Assembly: GCF_013407935.1 (NCBI RefSeq)
Contig: NZ_JACBZU010000002.1
Location: 248,001-312,000, forward strand
Direction of reading: 5' to 3'
DNA: 64,000 nt
Source of the DNA: Allomuricauda sp. ARW1Y1
GTDB lineage: Bacteria > Bacteroidota > Bacteroidia > Flavobacteriales > Flavobacteriaceae
The notes below the pieces were generated by a model. The model was not told the DNA's origin. It searched no databases and saw nothing but the letters and a program-made list of their open reading frames with translations. Both the position numbers and the translations under genes were made by a program. This document shows positions 42,866-51,228 of the stretch, piece after piece; the stretch's first letter is position 1, and each line of letters begins with the position of its first letter.

Positions 42866-43135
42866 CTACTCGGCCTCCTTCTCTTCTTTCTTGAATTTCT
42901 TGTACTTGTTCTTGAACTTATCGATCCTACCAGCGGTATCCACCAATTTGGTCTTACCAGTGTAGTAAGGATGTGATGTTCTTGAAATTTCCAATTTTAC
43001 CAAAGGGTATTCAACACCATCAACAGTGATGGTCTCTTTCGCTTCAGCAGTGGACTTTGTAATGAACACATCGTCGTTGGACATGTCCTTAAAAGCAACC
43101 AATCTATAGTTTTCTGGGTGTATACCTTTTCTCAT
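42866..43135 (-). CDS. rpmE2: 50S ribosomal protein L31, type B
   Basis: An 89-residue protein MRKGIHPENYRLVAFKDMSN, with ISRTSHPYYTGKTKLVDTAG and a basic C-terminus (FKNKYKKFKKEEKEAE). It lacks the four zinc-binding Cys of type A L31, so it is the Cys-less type B form. It belongs to the large ribosomal subunit and is monocistronic with its own strong promoter and terminator. Confidence 0.95.
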   Translation of the reverse strand: MRKGIHPENYRLVAFKDMSNDDVFITKSTAEAKETITVDGVEYPLVKLEISRTSHPYYTGKTKLVDTAGRIDKFKNKYKKFKKEEKEAE

Positions 43136-43170
43136 CGTCTTAAATGCTTAATCTCAGAATTTTCAGGGTG

Positions 43171-43200
43171 CAAATTTAATGATTTCTTTGACACCTCCAA
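43171..43200 (-). promoter_or_regulatory. promoter of rpmE2
   Basis: Minus strand: TTG (43200-43198), 19 nt, TAAATTTG (43178-43171), the same spacing as the rpmH promoter. The -7 box is about 36 nt before the ATG. Confidence 0.8.
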
Positions 43201-43293
43201 CTTAAAATCACTAAAAAAATAAAAGTAAATTTATATGTAACAAATGTAAGCATTCGATAACTAACCTCTGTAAGCAACACTAATTTTTAAACA

Positions 43294-43815
43294 ATGGAAG
43301 AACAACAAGCTAAAACTGGAAAATTTGCGCTCAACTATGGACTCTTGTCCGGGTTGATCTCTGTGGTATTCGGCGTAATGCTGTACACCCAAAAAATGCA
43401 TTACGAAACGAGCACGGCCGTTATCGTAATATCCATCGTCATTCTCGCTGCGATCGTTTTCTTTGCGGTCAATGCCTTTAAAAAGGCCAACGGCGGATTT
43501 TTGACCATCTCCCAAGCCCTAAAGGTGGGCGTAGGCGTCGCCTTGGTGGCCGCCATCATTTCTTTGATCTATCAATTTGTTTTGACCAACTTCATTGAAC
43601 CCGACTTTATGGACAAGGTTATGGAAATGGCCAAACCAAAGGCAATGGCCAACAACCCCAACATGACCGAGGAACAGTGGGAACAAGGCGTGGAGATGCA
43701 AAAAAGCTTTGCTTGGATCCAATATCCCGTACTGTTGATCATGAACTCCGTATTGGGATTGATCCTGGGTCTTATCTCCGGACTGATCTTGAAAAAGTCC
43801 CAACCGGAATATTAA
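43294..43815 (+). CDS. DUF4199 family membrane protein
   Basis: This 173-residue membrane protein has about four helices (YGLLSGLISVVFGVMLY; AVIVISIVILAAIVFFAVNA; VGVGVALVAAIISLIYQFVL; VLLIMNSVLGLILGLISGLI) with a hydrophilic loop in between (FMDKVMEMAKPKAMANNPNM). It matches DUF4199, a Bacteroidota family often located next to a dolichol-phosphate-mannose-synthase-like glycosyltransferase, as here, with 43 bp between them. It may assist the glycosyltransferase, but no function is established. Confidence 0.85.
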   Translation: MEEQQAKTGKFALNYGLLSGLISVVFGVMLYTQKMHYETSTAVIVISIVILAAIVFFAVNAFKKANGGFLTISQALKVGVGVALVAAIISLIYQFVLTNFIEPDFMDKVMEMAKPKAMANNPNMTEEQWEQGVEMQKSFAWIQYPVLLIMNSVLGLILGLISGLILKKSQPEY

Positions 43816-43828
43816 TCCAAAAAAATGC

Positions 43829-43836
43829 TACTTTTG
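43829..43836 (+). promoter_or_regulatory. -7-like box before the GT2 gene
   Basis: TACTTTTG fits TAnnTTTG, 22 nt before the GT2 ATG. No -33 TTG is evident; DUF4199-GT2 cotranscription is equally likely. Confidence 0.35.
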
Positions 43837-43858
43837 AAGGGAATTCCAGAATCGAACA

Positions 43859-44806
43859 ATGCAGATTTCCATTGTAATTCCCTTACTTAACGAGCAAGAA
43901 TCGCTAAAAGAACTACATGATTGGATTGTACAAGTGATGCAATCCAATCATTTTTCTTATGAAATCATTTTTATTGATGATGGCAGCAGCGACGGGTCAT
44001 GGGAGACCATTTCCGAACTGTCCCAAAGCAATGAAAACGTCAAGGGTATCCAATTTTTAAAGAATTACGGCAAGTCGCAGGCCCTCCATGCCGGTTTCAA
44101 GGCCGCCGAAGGCGAAGTCGTAATCACCATGGATGCCGATTTACAGGACAATCCCGAAGAAATCCCCGGACTGTACGCCATGATCACCCAAGACGGGCAC
44201 CACGTGGTCTCGGGATGGAAAAAGAAACGGTACGATTCCGTTATCACCAAAAACATCCCCTCCAAACTCTTCAACTGGGCCGCCCGTAAAACATCCGGTG
44301 TCAAGCTTCATGATTTTAACTGTGGGCTGAAAGCCTTCAACCACAAAGTGGTCAAAACTATTGAGGTTTCCGGCGAAATGCATCGCTATATTCCTGTTTT
44401 GGCCAAAAATGCGGGATTTTCCGATATCACTGAAAAGGTAGTGCAGCACCAGGCCCGAAAATATGGTTCCACTAAATTTGGTGCAGAACGTTTTATCAAT
44501 GGTTTTTTGGATTTGATCACCATTTGGTTCGTTTCCAAGTTTGGCCGTAGGCCGATGCACCTCTTTGGAGCTTGGGGCGTATTGATGTTCGTGGTAGGCT
44601 TTGGATTTGCACTTTACTTGGGTATCGACAAGCTCTTTTTGAACCCCGCTGGTCGTTTGATCACACAACGCCCCCAATTTTATATCGCTTTGACGGCCAT
44701 GATCATTGGTACGCAGCTTTTTTTGGCTGGTTTTTTGGGCGAGATCATGGTTCGGTCCCGAAAAAACGATACGCGATACAATATCTCGGATAAAATTAAC
44801 CTTTAA
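43859..44806 (+). CDS. family 2 glycosyltransferase, DPM1/ArnC-like, with C-terminal membrane helices
   Basis: This 315-residue protein has the GT-A nucleotide-binding strand ISIVIPLLNEQESLKELHDW, IIFIDDGSSDGSWETI, the DxD-type ITMDADLQDNPEEIPGLYAM and the substrate loop DFNCGLKAFNHKVVKTIEVS. Two transmembrane helices close the protein (HLFGAWGVLMFVVGFGFALY; FYIALTAMIIGTQLFLAGFL). The family transfers a sugar, usually to undecaprenyl or dolichyl phosphate, at the inner membrane. It may supply glycans for envelope assembly together with the phosphohexomutase that follows. Confidence 0.92.
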   Translation: MQISIVIPLLNEQESLKELHDWIVQVMQSNHFSYEIIFIDDGSSDGSWETISELSQSNENVKGIQFLKNYGKSQALHAGFKAAEGEVVITMDADLQDNPEEIPGLYAMITQDGHHVVSGWKKKRYDSVITKNIPSKLFNWAARKTSGVKLHDFNCGLKAFNHKVVKTIEVSGEMHRYIPVLAKNAGFSDITEKVVQHQARKYGSTKFGAERFINGFLDLITIWFVSKFGRRPMHLFGAWGVLMFVVGFGFALYLGIDKLFLNPAGRLITQRPQFYIALTAMIIGTQLFLAGFLGEIMVRSRKNDTRYNISDKINL

Positions 44807-44864
44807 GGTGTTTCCAAACCCTCTAAACTTTGTATTTTAGAAATCTAAACAACGATAAACAACT

Positions 44865-46571
44865 ATGGATTCCATTACAGCAACAGCGCAATCTTGGTTA
44901 ACCGACTTTTTTGACGAAGACACGAAAAAGGAAATCAAACACCTTATGGATAACGACCCCGAAGAACTGAAGGAACGTTTTTATAAGGATTTGGAGTTCG
45001 GTACGGGTGGTATGCGCGGTGTAATGGGCGTTGGCACCAATAGAATCAACAAGTACACGCTTGGAAAAAATACGCAGGGATTGAGCAATTACCTTAAAAA
45101 ATCGTACACCGATGATGATTTAAAAGTGGTAATTGCCTACGACTGCCGCCACAATTCGCAATCCTTGGCCAAAACCGTAGCCGATGTATTTTCGGCCAAT
45201 GGCATCCGAGTGCATCTATTTTCCGATCTGCGGACCACGCCCGAACTATCCTTTGCTGTAAAATACTTGGGTTGCCATGCTGGAATTGTCCTTACAGCCT
45301 CCCATAATCCTCCAGAATACAACGGATACAAAGTATATTGGGCCGATGGTGGGCAGATTGTACCGCCTCAGGATGGGGAAATCATTGCAGAGATCAATTC
45401 CCTTTCCTTTGAGGACATCAAATTTGATAAGAATGAAAAGTTAATCCACCACATTGATGAAGAAGTGGACGAAGCCTTTTTTGAAGCATCGGTAAAGAAC
45501 GGAAGCTTTGGAGCCAAAGGTAAAGATGACTTCAAAATCGTGTTTACCTCATTACATGGCACCTCCATCACTGCCATTCCAGAGGTGTTGAAGCGTGCAG
45601 GATACAAAAACGTGACCATTATCGAGGAACAGGCAAAGCCCGATGGTGATTTTCCAACCGTGGAATCGCCCAACCCAGAAGAGCCGGAAGCCCTTTCCAT
45701 GGCCATTGCCAAAGCCGAGGAAATCGGAGCCGACATGGTGGTAGGCACCGACCCGGACAGTGACCGTTTGGGCATCGCCGTGCGTAACCTCGAAGGGAAA
45801 ATGGAACTGCTGAACGGGAACCAGACCATGGTGCTCATGACCAAGTTTCTGTTGGACCAATACAAGGCCAAAGGATTCAAGGGCAATGAGTTCATCGCTA
45901 CGACCATTGTGTCCACACCCATGATGCAGCAAATGGCAAAAGCCTACGGAGTGGAGTTCAAAACAGCGCTCACTGGGTTTAAATGGATCGGTAAAATGAT
46001 TAAGGACTTCCCGAATTCCCAATTTATTGGTGGAGGAGAAGAAAGTTTTGGGTACATGGTGGGCGACTTTGTCCGCGATAAGGATGCCGTAACATCTACC
46101 CTACTGGCCTGCGAAATCGCTGCCAATGCCAAAGCCAATGGTAGCTCTTTTTATCAGGATTTGATAGATGCCTACGTGGAATTTGGATTCTACAAGGAAA
46201 AACTGATTTCCCTCACCAAAAAAGGAATGAGCGGTGCGGAAGAAATTAAACAGATGCTAAAGGATTTCAAGGAAAACCCCGTGGACAGCGTGCAAGGTTC
46301 CAAACTGCTGTACATTGAGGATTATAACACCTCCATCGTCAAAAATGTGCAGACAGGAGAAGAGTATACCCTGCACTTGCCCAAATCCAACGTGCTCATT
46401 TACGAAACGGAGGATGGCACCCGAATTGCGGCCCGACCCAGCGGAACCGAACCCAAAGTGAAGTTCTACATCAGCACAAATGCAAAATTGGAGAAGGCGG
46501 CAGATTATAAATCCGTAAATTCGCAGTTGGAAACCAAAATAGATGGTATCCTCTCAGAGCTGAATTTATAA
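44865..46571 (+). CDS. phosphohexomutase (phosphoglucomutase/phosphomannomutase family)
   Basis: This 568-residue alpha-D-phosphohexomutase has the phosphoserine loop TASHNPPEYNGYKVYW (Ser at about residue 146), the metal loop GTDPDSDRLGIAV (about 294-306), the sugar-binding loop GGEESFGYMVGDFVRDKDA and the phosphate loop ARPSGTEPKVKFY near the C-terminus. It interconverts hexose 1- and 6-phosphates; the length fits the longer PgcA-like subfamily. It is 4 bp from the exporter gene and follows the GT2 gene. Confidence 0.94.
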   Translation: MDSITATAQSWLTDFFDEDTKKEIKHLMDNDPEELKERFYKDLEFGTGGMRGVMGVGTNRINKYTLGKNTQGLSNYLKKSYTDDDLKVVIAYDCRHNSQSLAKTVADVFSANGIRVHLFSDLRTTPELSFAVKYLGCHAGIVLTASHNPPEYNGYKVYWADGGQIVPPQDGEIIAEINSLSFEDIKFDKNEKLIHHIDEEVDEAFFEASVKNGSFGAKGKDDFKIVFTSLHGTSITAIPEVLKRAGYKNVTIIEEQAKPDGDFPTVESPNPEEPEALSMAIAKAEEIGADMVVGTDPDSDRLGIAVRNLEGKMELLNGNQTMVLMTKFLLDQYKAKGFKGNEFIATTIVSTPMMQQMAKAYGVEFKTALTGFKWIGKMIKDFPNSQFIGGGEESFGYMVGDFVRDKDAVTSTLLACEIAANAKANGSSFYQDLIDAYVEFGFYKEKLISLTKKGMSGAEEIKQMLKDFKENPVDSVQGSKLLYIEDYNTSIVKNVQTGEEYTLHLPKSNVLIYETEDGTRIAARPSGTEPKVKFYISTNAKLEKAADYKSVNSQLETKIDGILSELNL

Positions 46572-46575
46572 GTGA

Positions 46576-48402
46576 ATGAACTACTTTAAAAAGATTCTTC
46601 GGTTTGCGGCACCATACCGCAGATACGGAGCCCTGAATATTTTTTTCAATATTCTTTACGCACTTTTCAGTGCCCTCTCCTTTGCGGCCTTGATTCCCAT
46701 GTTGGACGTGCTGTTCAAACCAGAGCAGAAAGTGTTTACCAAACCCGTTTATCAAGGTTTTTCTTCGCTCAAGGATTATTTGCAGGATTATATCAACTAT
46801 CGGGTTACCGCCTATTCTGGTGATGATGAGATGAAAGGATTGGTGTTGGTCATTGGATTGGTACTTGCTTTGTTTTTGTTGAAAAATCTTTTCAATTATT
46901 TGGCGATGTACTTCATTACCTTTCTTCGGAATGGGGTACTCAAGGATATCCGAAACAAAATGTACCAGAAAATTGTGGACCTGCCCATTTCCTTCTTTTC
47001 GGAAAAACGCAAAGGGGATGTCATTGCACGAATCACTTCTGACGTTTTGGAGATACAACATTCCTTTTTGTCCATTTTAGAGCTGATCGTGCGTGAACCG
47101 CTCACCATATTCTTCACGATTTTGGTAATGTTCGGTATCAGTACAAAACTGACCATTTTTGTTTTTGTTTTTATCCCTGTAGCGGGAATGATCATATCCC
47201 GAATCGGAAAGTCCTTAAAGAAAAAATCGGACCGTGTACAAAAGGAACAGGGTGAGTTCCTATCCATTGTGGAGGAGACCTTGGGCGGACTTCGCGTCAT
47301 CAAAGCCTTTAATTCAGAATCCCGATTTTATCAAACCTTTAAACATTCGACTACCCGCTTTTTTCATTTTTCCAACTCGTTGTTGAATCGGCAAAACCTT
47401 GCCTCACCCACCGGAGAATTTCTAGGTATTTTGGTCATTGGCGTATTGTTGTGGTTTGGTGGTAAAATGGTATTGGTGGATAAAACTTTGGATGCCTCTT
47501 CATTTATTGCCTACATGGGCCTAGCCTATAATATTTTAACCCCGGCCAAGGCTATCAGTAAAGCTTCCTACGGGGTCAAAAAAGGAAATGCTGCGGCAGA
47601 ACGTGTTCTGGAAATCCTTGAGTCCGATAATCCCATCAAAGATTTGGAAGGAGCCGAAGAAAAATCATCCTTTACTAGTGGAATTGAATTAAAAGAAGTT
47701 GGATTTAAATATGAGAATGATTACGTCCTCAAAAACTTCAACCTAAAGGTGGACAAAGGAAAAACCGTTGCGCTGGTAGGGCAGTCCGGAAGCGGAAAAA
47801 GCACCGTGGCCAATTTGGTAACGCGTTTTTACGACGTGAACCAAGGTGATATTTTAATTGATGGTACCAACATTAAAAATATTACCAAAAAATCCCTACG
47901 TGGCTTAATGGGATTGGTGACCCAAGATTCCATCCTTTTTAACGATTCGGTAAAAAACAATATCGCCTTGGGCAAGGAAAATGCCACCATGGACGAAATT
48001 ATGGAAGCCGCAAAAGTGGCCAATGCACATGATTTTATCATGGAGCTGCCCAATGGTTACGACACTAATATTGGCGACAGCGGAAACAAATTGAGCGGCG
48101 GGCAAAAACAGCGCTTGTCCATTGCAAGGGCGGTACTCAAAAATCCACCTATTATGATTTTGGACGAAGCTACGTCGGCCTTGGATACCGAAAGTGAGCG
48201 TTTGGTGCAGGATGCCCTCGAAAAAATGATGCAAAACCGAACCTCGATTGTTATTGCGCATCGACTGTCCACCATACAAAATGCGGATACCATTGTGGTG
48301 ATGAGCAAAGGCGAAATTGTGGAACAAGGCACCCACGAAGAGCTCATGAAATCCGCGAAAAGCTATAAAAAGCTGGTAGAGATGCAATCATTTGCTTCAT
48401 AG
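46576..48402 (+). CDS. ABC exporter, MsbA-like (fused permease and ATPase)
   Basis: This 608-residue half-transporter has six helices in the N-terminal 320 residues and a C-terminal ATPase with Walker A GQSGSGKST (about 402-410), Q-loop VTQDSILFND, signature LSGGQKQR (about 506-513), Walker B IMILDEATSALD and H-loop IVIAHRLS. It works as a homodimer that flips lipids or exports hydrophobic substrates; the lipid A-core role of MsbA is plausible but not provable here. It lies 4 bp after the phosphohexomutase gene. Confidence 0.93.
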   Translation: MNYFKKILRFAAPYRRYGALNIFFNILYALFSALSFAALIPMLDVLFKPEQKVFTKPVYQGFSSLKDYLQDYINYRVTAYSGDDEMKGLVLVIGLVLALFLLKNLFNYLAMYFITFLRNGVLKDIRNKMYQKIVDLPISFFSEKRKGDVIARITSDVLEIQHSFLSILELIVREPLTIFFTILVMFGISTKLTIFVFVFIPVAGMIISRIGKSLKKKSDRVQKEQGEFLSIVEETLGGLRVIKAFNSESRFYQTFKHSTTRFFHFSNSLLNRQNLASPTGEFLGILVIGVLLWFGGKMVLVDKTLDASSFIAYMGLAYNILTPAKAISKASYGVKKGNAAAERVLEILESDNPIKDLEGAEEKSSFTSGIELKEVGFKYENDYVLKNFNLKVDKGKTVALVGQSGSGKSTVANLVTRFYDVNQGDILIDGTNIKNITKKSLRGLMGLVTQDSILFNDSVKNNIALGKENATMDEIMEAAKVANAHDFIMELPNGYDTNIGDSGNKLSGGQKQRLSIARAVLKNPPIMILDEATSALDTESERLVQDALEKMMQNRTSIVIAHRLSTIQNADTIVVMSKGEIVEQGTHEELMKSAKSYKKLVEMQSFAS

Positions 48403-48580
48403 ATGACTTGGTAATTGGGTTTTTAGATTTTTCCGGTTTGACTCACATGAATCTTCGACCTTCATCCTTTATCCATTGTCCCTTTACCATTGCAGATTGT
48501 TTATTGCTCATTGAAAATTGTTCATAGAAGAATTAAACCTTTTCCTTGTACCTTAGTCTAAGCATCAAACCATAAGAATA
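48403..48580. other. intergenic region with short ATTG repeats
   Basis: This 178-bp stretch holds a degenerate series of ATTG and TTG-rich words (for example ATTGCAGATTGTTTATTGC) and no ORF. It separates the MsbA-like gene and the second ECF operon; a promoter for the latter is likely within but no clear box was found. Confidence 0.35.
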
Positions 48581-49123
48581 TTGATCGCTGAGGAAACTTT
48601 GGTCCAAGAGCTCCAGCAGGAAGCCAGCCGTGCAAAAGCCTTTGAGGTGTTGGTAAACACTTACAAAGAACGTTTGTATTGGCATATCCGAAGGATTGTA
48701 CTCAATCATGACGATACGGACGATGTACTCCAGAACACTTTTATCAAGGTCTACCGGAATATCGACCAATTTAAGGGCGACAGCAAGCTCTATTCGTGGA
48801 TGTACCGCATTGCGACCAACGAATCCTTGACATTTTTGAAGCAACGGTCAAAGAAAATGGGAATCAGCGACCAAGAATTGAAGGACAGAATGGTGGAAAA
48901 CCTGCAGGCAGATGTGTATTTTGAAGGTGATAAGATACAACTGAAACTGCAAAAAGCGCTTTCTACCCTACCCGATAAGCAAAAATTGGTGTTTACCATG
49001 AAGTATTTTCAGGAAATGAAGTATACCGATATTTCGGAAGCCTTGGAGACCTCTGTGGGCGCATTGAAGACCTCCTACCATTTGGCGGTTAAAAAAATAG
49101 AAACGTATCTTAAGGAAAATTAA
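48581..49123 (+). CDS. ECF-type RNA polymerase sigma factor
   Basis: This 180-residue sigma factor has region 2 with IVLNHDDTDDVLQNTFIKVY and YRNIDQFKGDSKLYSWMYRI, and region 4 with LPDKQKLVFTMKYFQEMKYT, DISEALETSVGALKTSYHLA. No ATG is available, so translation most likely starts at TTG (48581), giving MIAEETLV, the usual length for the family. It heads a three-gene operon with a transmembrane partner and an exported Spy-like protein, which makes a second envelope-stress type regulon. Confidence 0.9.
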   Translation: MIAEETLVQELQQEASRAKAFEVLVNTYKERLYWHIRRIVLNHDDTDDVLQNTFIKVYRNIDQFKGDSKLYSWMYRIATNESLTFLKQRSKKMGISDQELKDRMVENLQADVYFEGDKIQLKLQKALSTLPDKQKLVFTMKYFQEMKYTDISEALETSVGALKTSYHLAVKKIETYLKEN

Positions 49124-49155
49124 ACCTTTGGCACATTCAGTAGTCAAAACAACAT

Positions 49156-49683
49156 ATGAAAAAGGACAAAAAAAATAATTTTCAAACTCCCAAGGGCTAC
49201 TTCGAAAGCTTCAACGACCGTTTGATGGATAGAATCCACGAGGAAGAAGTGAAAGAAGCGGAAAGCCGTATTCCCAAAACCGATGGTTTTGTTGTTCCCG
49301 ATGGCTATTTGGATGGGCTTACCCCTACTATTTTGTCCAAGTCTGTTGAGAAAGAGCCAAAAGTGATTTCGTTCAAGCCTAACCGTAAATTTTATTACGG
49401 AGCCGCAGCCGTTGCTGCCTTATTGGTGCTGTTGTTTGGCATCAACTGGAATCCGAATACCGAGCCCATCAGTTTTGATGATCTGGCCAATGCAGAAATA
49501 GAGGCCTATTTTGAGCAGACCGACCTCGACATGAGTTCCTATGAAATTGCCGAAGTGGTTTCCGTAACGGATATTCAACTCAACGATGTGTTGACCGACG
49601 ATTTGGAAGATGACATCCTTATGGATTATTTGGATGAAAATGTGGACGATATTGAAGAATTAAATTTAGAAGCGACCCCATGA
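49156..49683 (+). CDS. single-TM protein with an internal motif repeat, probable anti-sigma partner
   Basis: This 175-residue protein has a cytoplasmic part in which the motif F-x-x-P-x-G-Y-F/L occurs twice (FQTPKGYFESFNDRLMDRI at about 9-27; FVVPDGYLDGLTPTILSK at 45-62), a transmembrane helix at about 78-95 (FYYGAAAVAALLVLLFGI) and an acidic C-terminus (DDLEDDILMDYLDENVDDIE). The tail would lie outside the membrane. Its place between an ECF factor and a sensor-like protein and its topology suggest an anti-sigma role. The stop overlaps the next ATG. Confidence 0.8.
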   Translation: MKKDKKNNFQTPKGYFESFNDRLMDRIHEEEVKEAESRIPKTDGFVVPDGYLDGLTPTILSKSVEKEPKVISFKPNRKFYYGAAAVAALLVLLFGINWNPNTEPISFDDLANAEIEAYFEQTDLDMSSYEIAEVVSVTDIQLNDVLTDDLEDDILMDYLDENVDDIEELNLEATP

Positions 49684-50123
49684 TGACAAAACGAACACTC
49701 ATAAGCTGTACCCTATTGCTTGTCTCTTTTTTGATGCATGCCCAAGGACCTGTGCGAGATCGCATTAAGACCCTAAAAGTGGCATTTATTACAGAGCGCG
49801 TTGGGTTGACTAGCGAAGAAGCGCAGCAATTTTGGCCCATTTACAATGAGCATGAGGATACCTTGGAAGAAATCCGACGTAAAGAACGTGCGGAATTAGA
49901 GGTCAATATCGCACGGGCACAAGACCTTTCCAATACTGATTCTGAACGATTGTTGGACAGATTGCTCGAACTACAATTTGAAAAACAAAAGGTGGATCAG
50001 GAATTTTTATCCAGATTGCGAACCGTGATCCCCGCCAAAAAGGTTCTCCTATTGGTCAAGGCTGAAGAAGACTTTAAGCGGCAAATGATTCAAGAATTCC
50101 GAAAACGGCGTGGTGGTGGATAA
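49680..50123 (+). CDS. exported Spy/CpxP-like protein (sensor of ECF-type sigma factor)
   Basis: This 147-residue protein begins at ATG 49680 (ATGA overlap with the upstream gene), has a signal peptide (LLVSFLMHAQG) and is mostly helical and charged: FITERVGLTSEEAQQFWPIY, NEHEDTLEEIRRKERAELEV and VIPAKKVLLLVKAEEDFKRQ. The helical fold with LTSEEAQQFWPIYNE is typical of flavobacterial sensors listed as ECF-sigma sensors, related to Spy/CpxP/metal-sensing proteins. It probably detects a periplasmic signal and modulates the partner anti-sigma. It ends 11 bp before the convergent YCF48-like gene. Confidence 0.82.
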   Translation: MMTKRTLISCTLLLVSFLMHAQGPVRDRIKTLKVAFITERVGLTSEEAQQFWPIYNEHEDTLEEIRRKERAELEVNIARAQDLSNTDSERLLDRLLELQFEKQKVDQEFLSRLRTVIPAKKVLLLVKAEEDFKRQMIQEFRKRRGGG

Positions 50124-50134
50124 AAATGTGTTTG

Positions 50135-51169
50135 CTATTTTTTAAAATCCAATCGCGCAATTCGTTTACTTCCAGCGGCATAAGCCGTGGAATCGTTAAG
50201 AAAGCGTAGCGTAAAAAAGGGTTCTTCGCTTAGTTCCCGCCACGTCTCACCCCCATTGGATGAATATGAAATTCCCGTAAACCCAATGGCCACAAGGCCC
50301 TGACCTTCGGAATTGGGTACAAACTGCACACAACTCTTGTAGCCTGGCTCTTGACCATCAGCTATCAACCCCCATGTTTTACCACCATCTGTGGTTTTTA
50401 TTTTGTTTTTCATATTGGATTCGGGTTCGGTGTAATCGCCTCCAATAGCAAATCCAACTTGTTCGTCAAAAAAGTCCATGGAATAGATACCTTGGGTTGA
50501 TTCATCCGAAACGATAGGGGTTTGCTGTATCTCCCAGGTCATACCCTTATCTCCGGAGAAATACAATCTTCCCACCGTGGTTCCTATCCAAACCTTGTCG
50601 CCTTTCGTCACAATGTTACTGTTGCTGGCAGCGAAGGCACCTTCGCCATCAACACCTTCTGGCAAATCAGAACAATTCAATTTGGTCCAAGTTTTACCTC
50701 CGTCCCTGGTGATAATGATGGAAAGGCATCCACCTACACTATCGCCCACGGCAATGCCTTCCAAATCGTTCCAAAAAGCCATGCTATCATAAAATACACC
50801 CTCGCCCGCTTCGGTGTACACCAATTCCATTTTGCCCTGTTCCCCTGTTTTGTACAACAACGCCGGACTTTCCACAGAAAGCATAAAAAAATCTTCCGAC
50901 GTACCGCCAACCGCCCTAAAACTTGGGGTGATGGAATCGTAATACTGCGTATTGGTTCGCACCTTATTGGAATTCACGTCCACCGTGCCGTATATTCCAT
51001 TGCTGCCAGCAAAGGCCAAGGTTCTACCATCCAGAAAGATGATGGCCCTAATACTCACGGAGTCCTCGTAAACTGGAGTTACCGTTACCGATTGAAACGG
51101 TTGCTCTTTGCGTTCTTCTGCGCAGGAAATAATAAGTAAGGCAACAAAAAGGGAAAGAAGTGCTCTCAT
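50135..51169 (-). CDS. YCF48-like beta-propeller lipoprotein
   Basis: This 344-residue protein starts at the ATG complementary to 51167-51169 (a 15-codon extension upstream is rejected because it precedes the signal). The lipobox is LLIISCAEE. The body is a beta-propeller with repeated SxDGGKTW-type blades: ITRDGGKTWTKLNC, FSGDKGMTWEIQQTP, TTDGGKTWGLIADG and YSSNGGETWRELSE. These repeats match the BNR/YCF48 family. Periplasmic protein binding or assembly is likely; the partner is unknown. Divergent from the rRNA methyltransferase gene, with which its 5' region overlaps slightly. Confidence 0.83.
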   Translation of the reverse strand: MRALLSLFVALLIISCAEERKEQPFQSVTVTPVYEDSVSIRAIIFLDGRTLAFAGSNGIYGTVDVNSNKVRTNTQYYDSITPSFRAVGGTSEDFFMLSVESPALLYKTGEQGKMELVYTEAGEGVFYDSMAFWNDLEGIAVGDSVGGCLSIIITRDGGKTWTKLNCSDLPEGVDGEGAFAASNSNIVTKGDKVWIGTTVGRLYFSGDKGMTWEIQQTPIVSDESTQGIYSMDFFDEQVGFAIGGDYTEPESNMKNKIKTTDGGKTWGLIADGQEPGYKSCVQFVPNSEGQGLVAIGFTGISYSSNGGETWRELSEEPFFTLRFLNDSTAYAAGSKRIARLDFKK

Positions 51170-51203
51170 GGTATTTATTTTCTTCAAAAGTACGCAGAAA
51201 TCA

Positions 51204-51211
51204 TACCTTTG
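51204..51211 (+). promoter_or_regulatory. -7 box of the RsmB-like gene
   Basis: TACCTTTG fits TAnnTTTG; it lies 18 nt before the chosen ATG and within the region shared with the opposing gene's leader. Confidence 0.45.
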
Positions 51212-51228
51212 CAACCTTATTTAAGATG

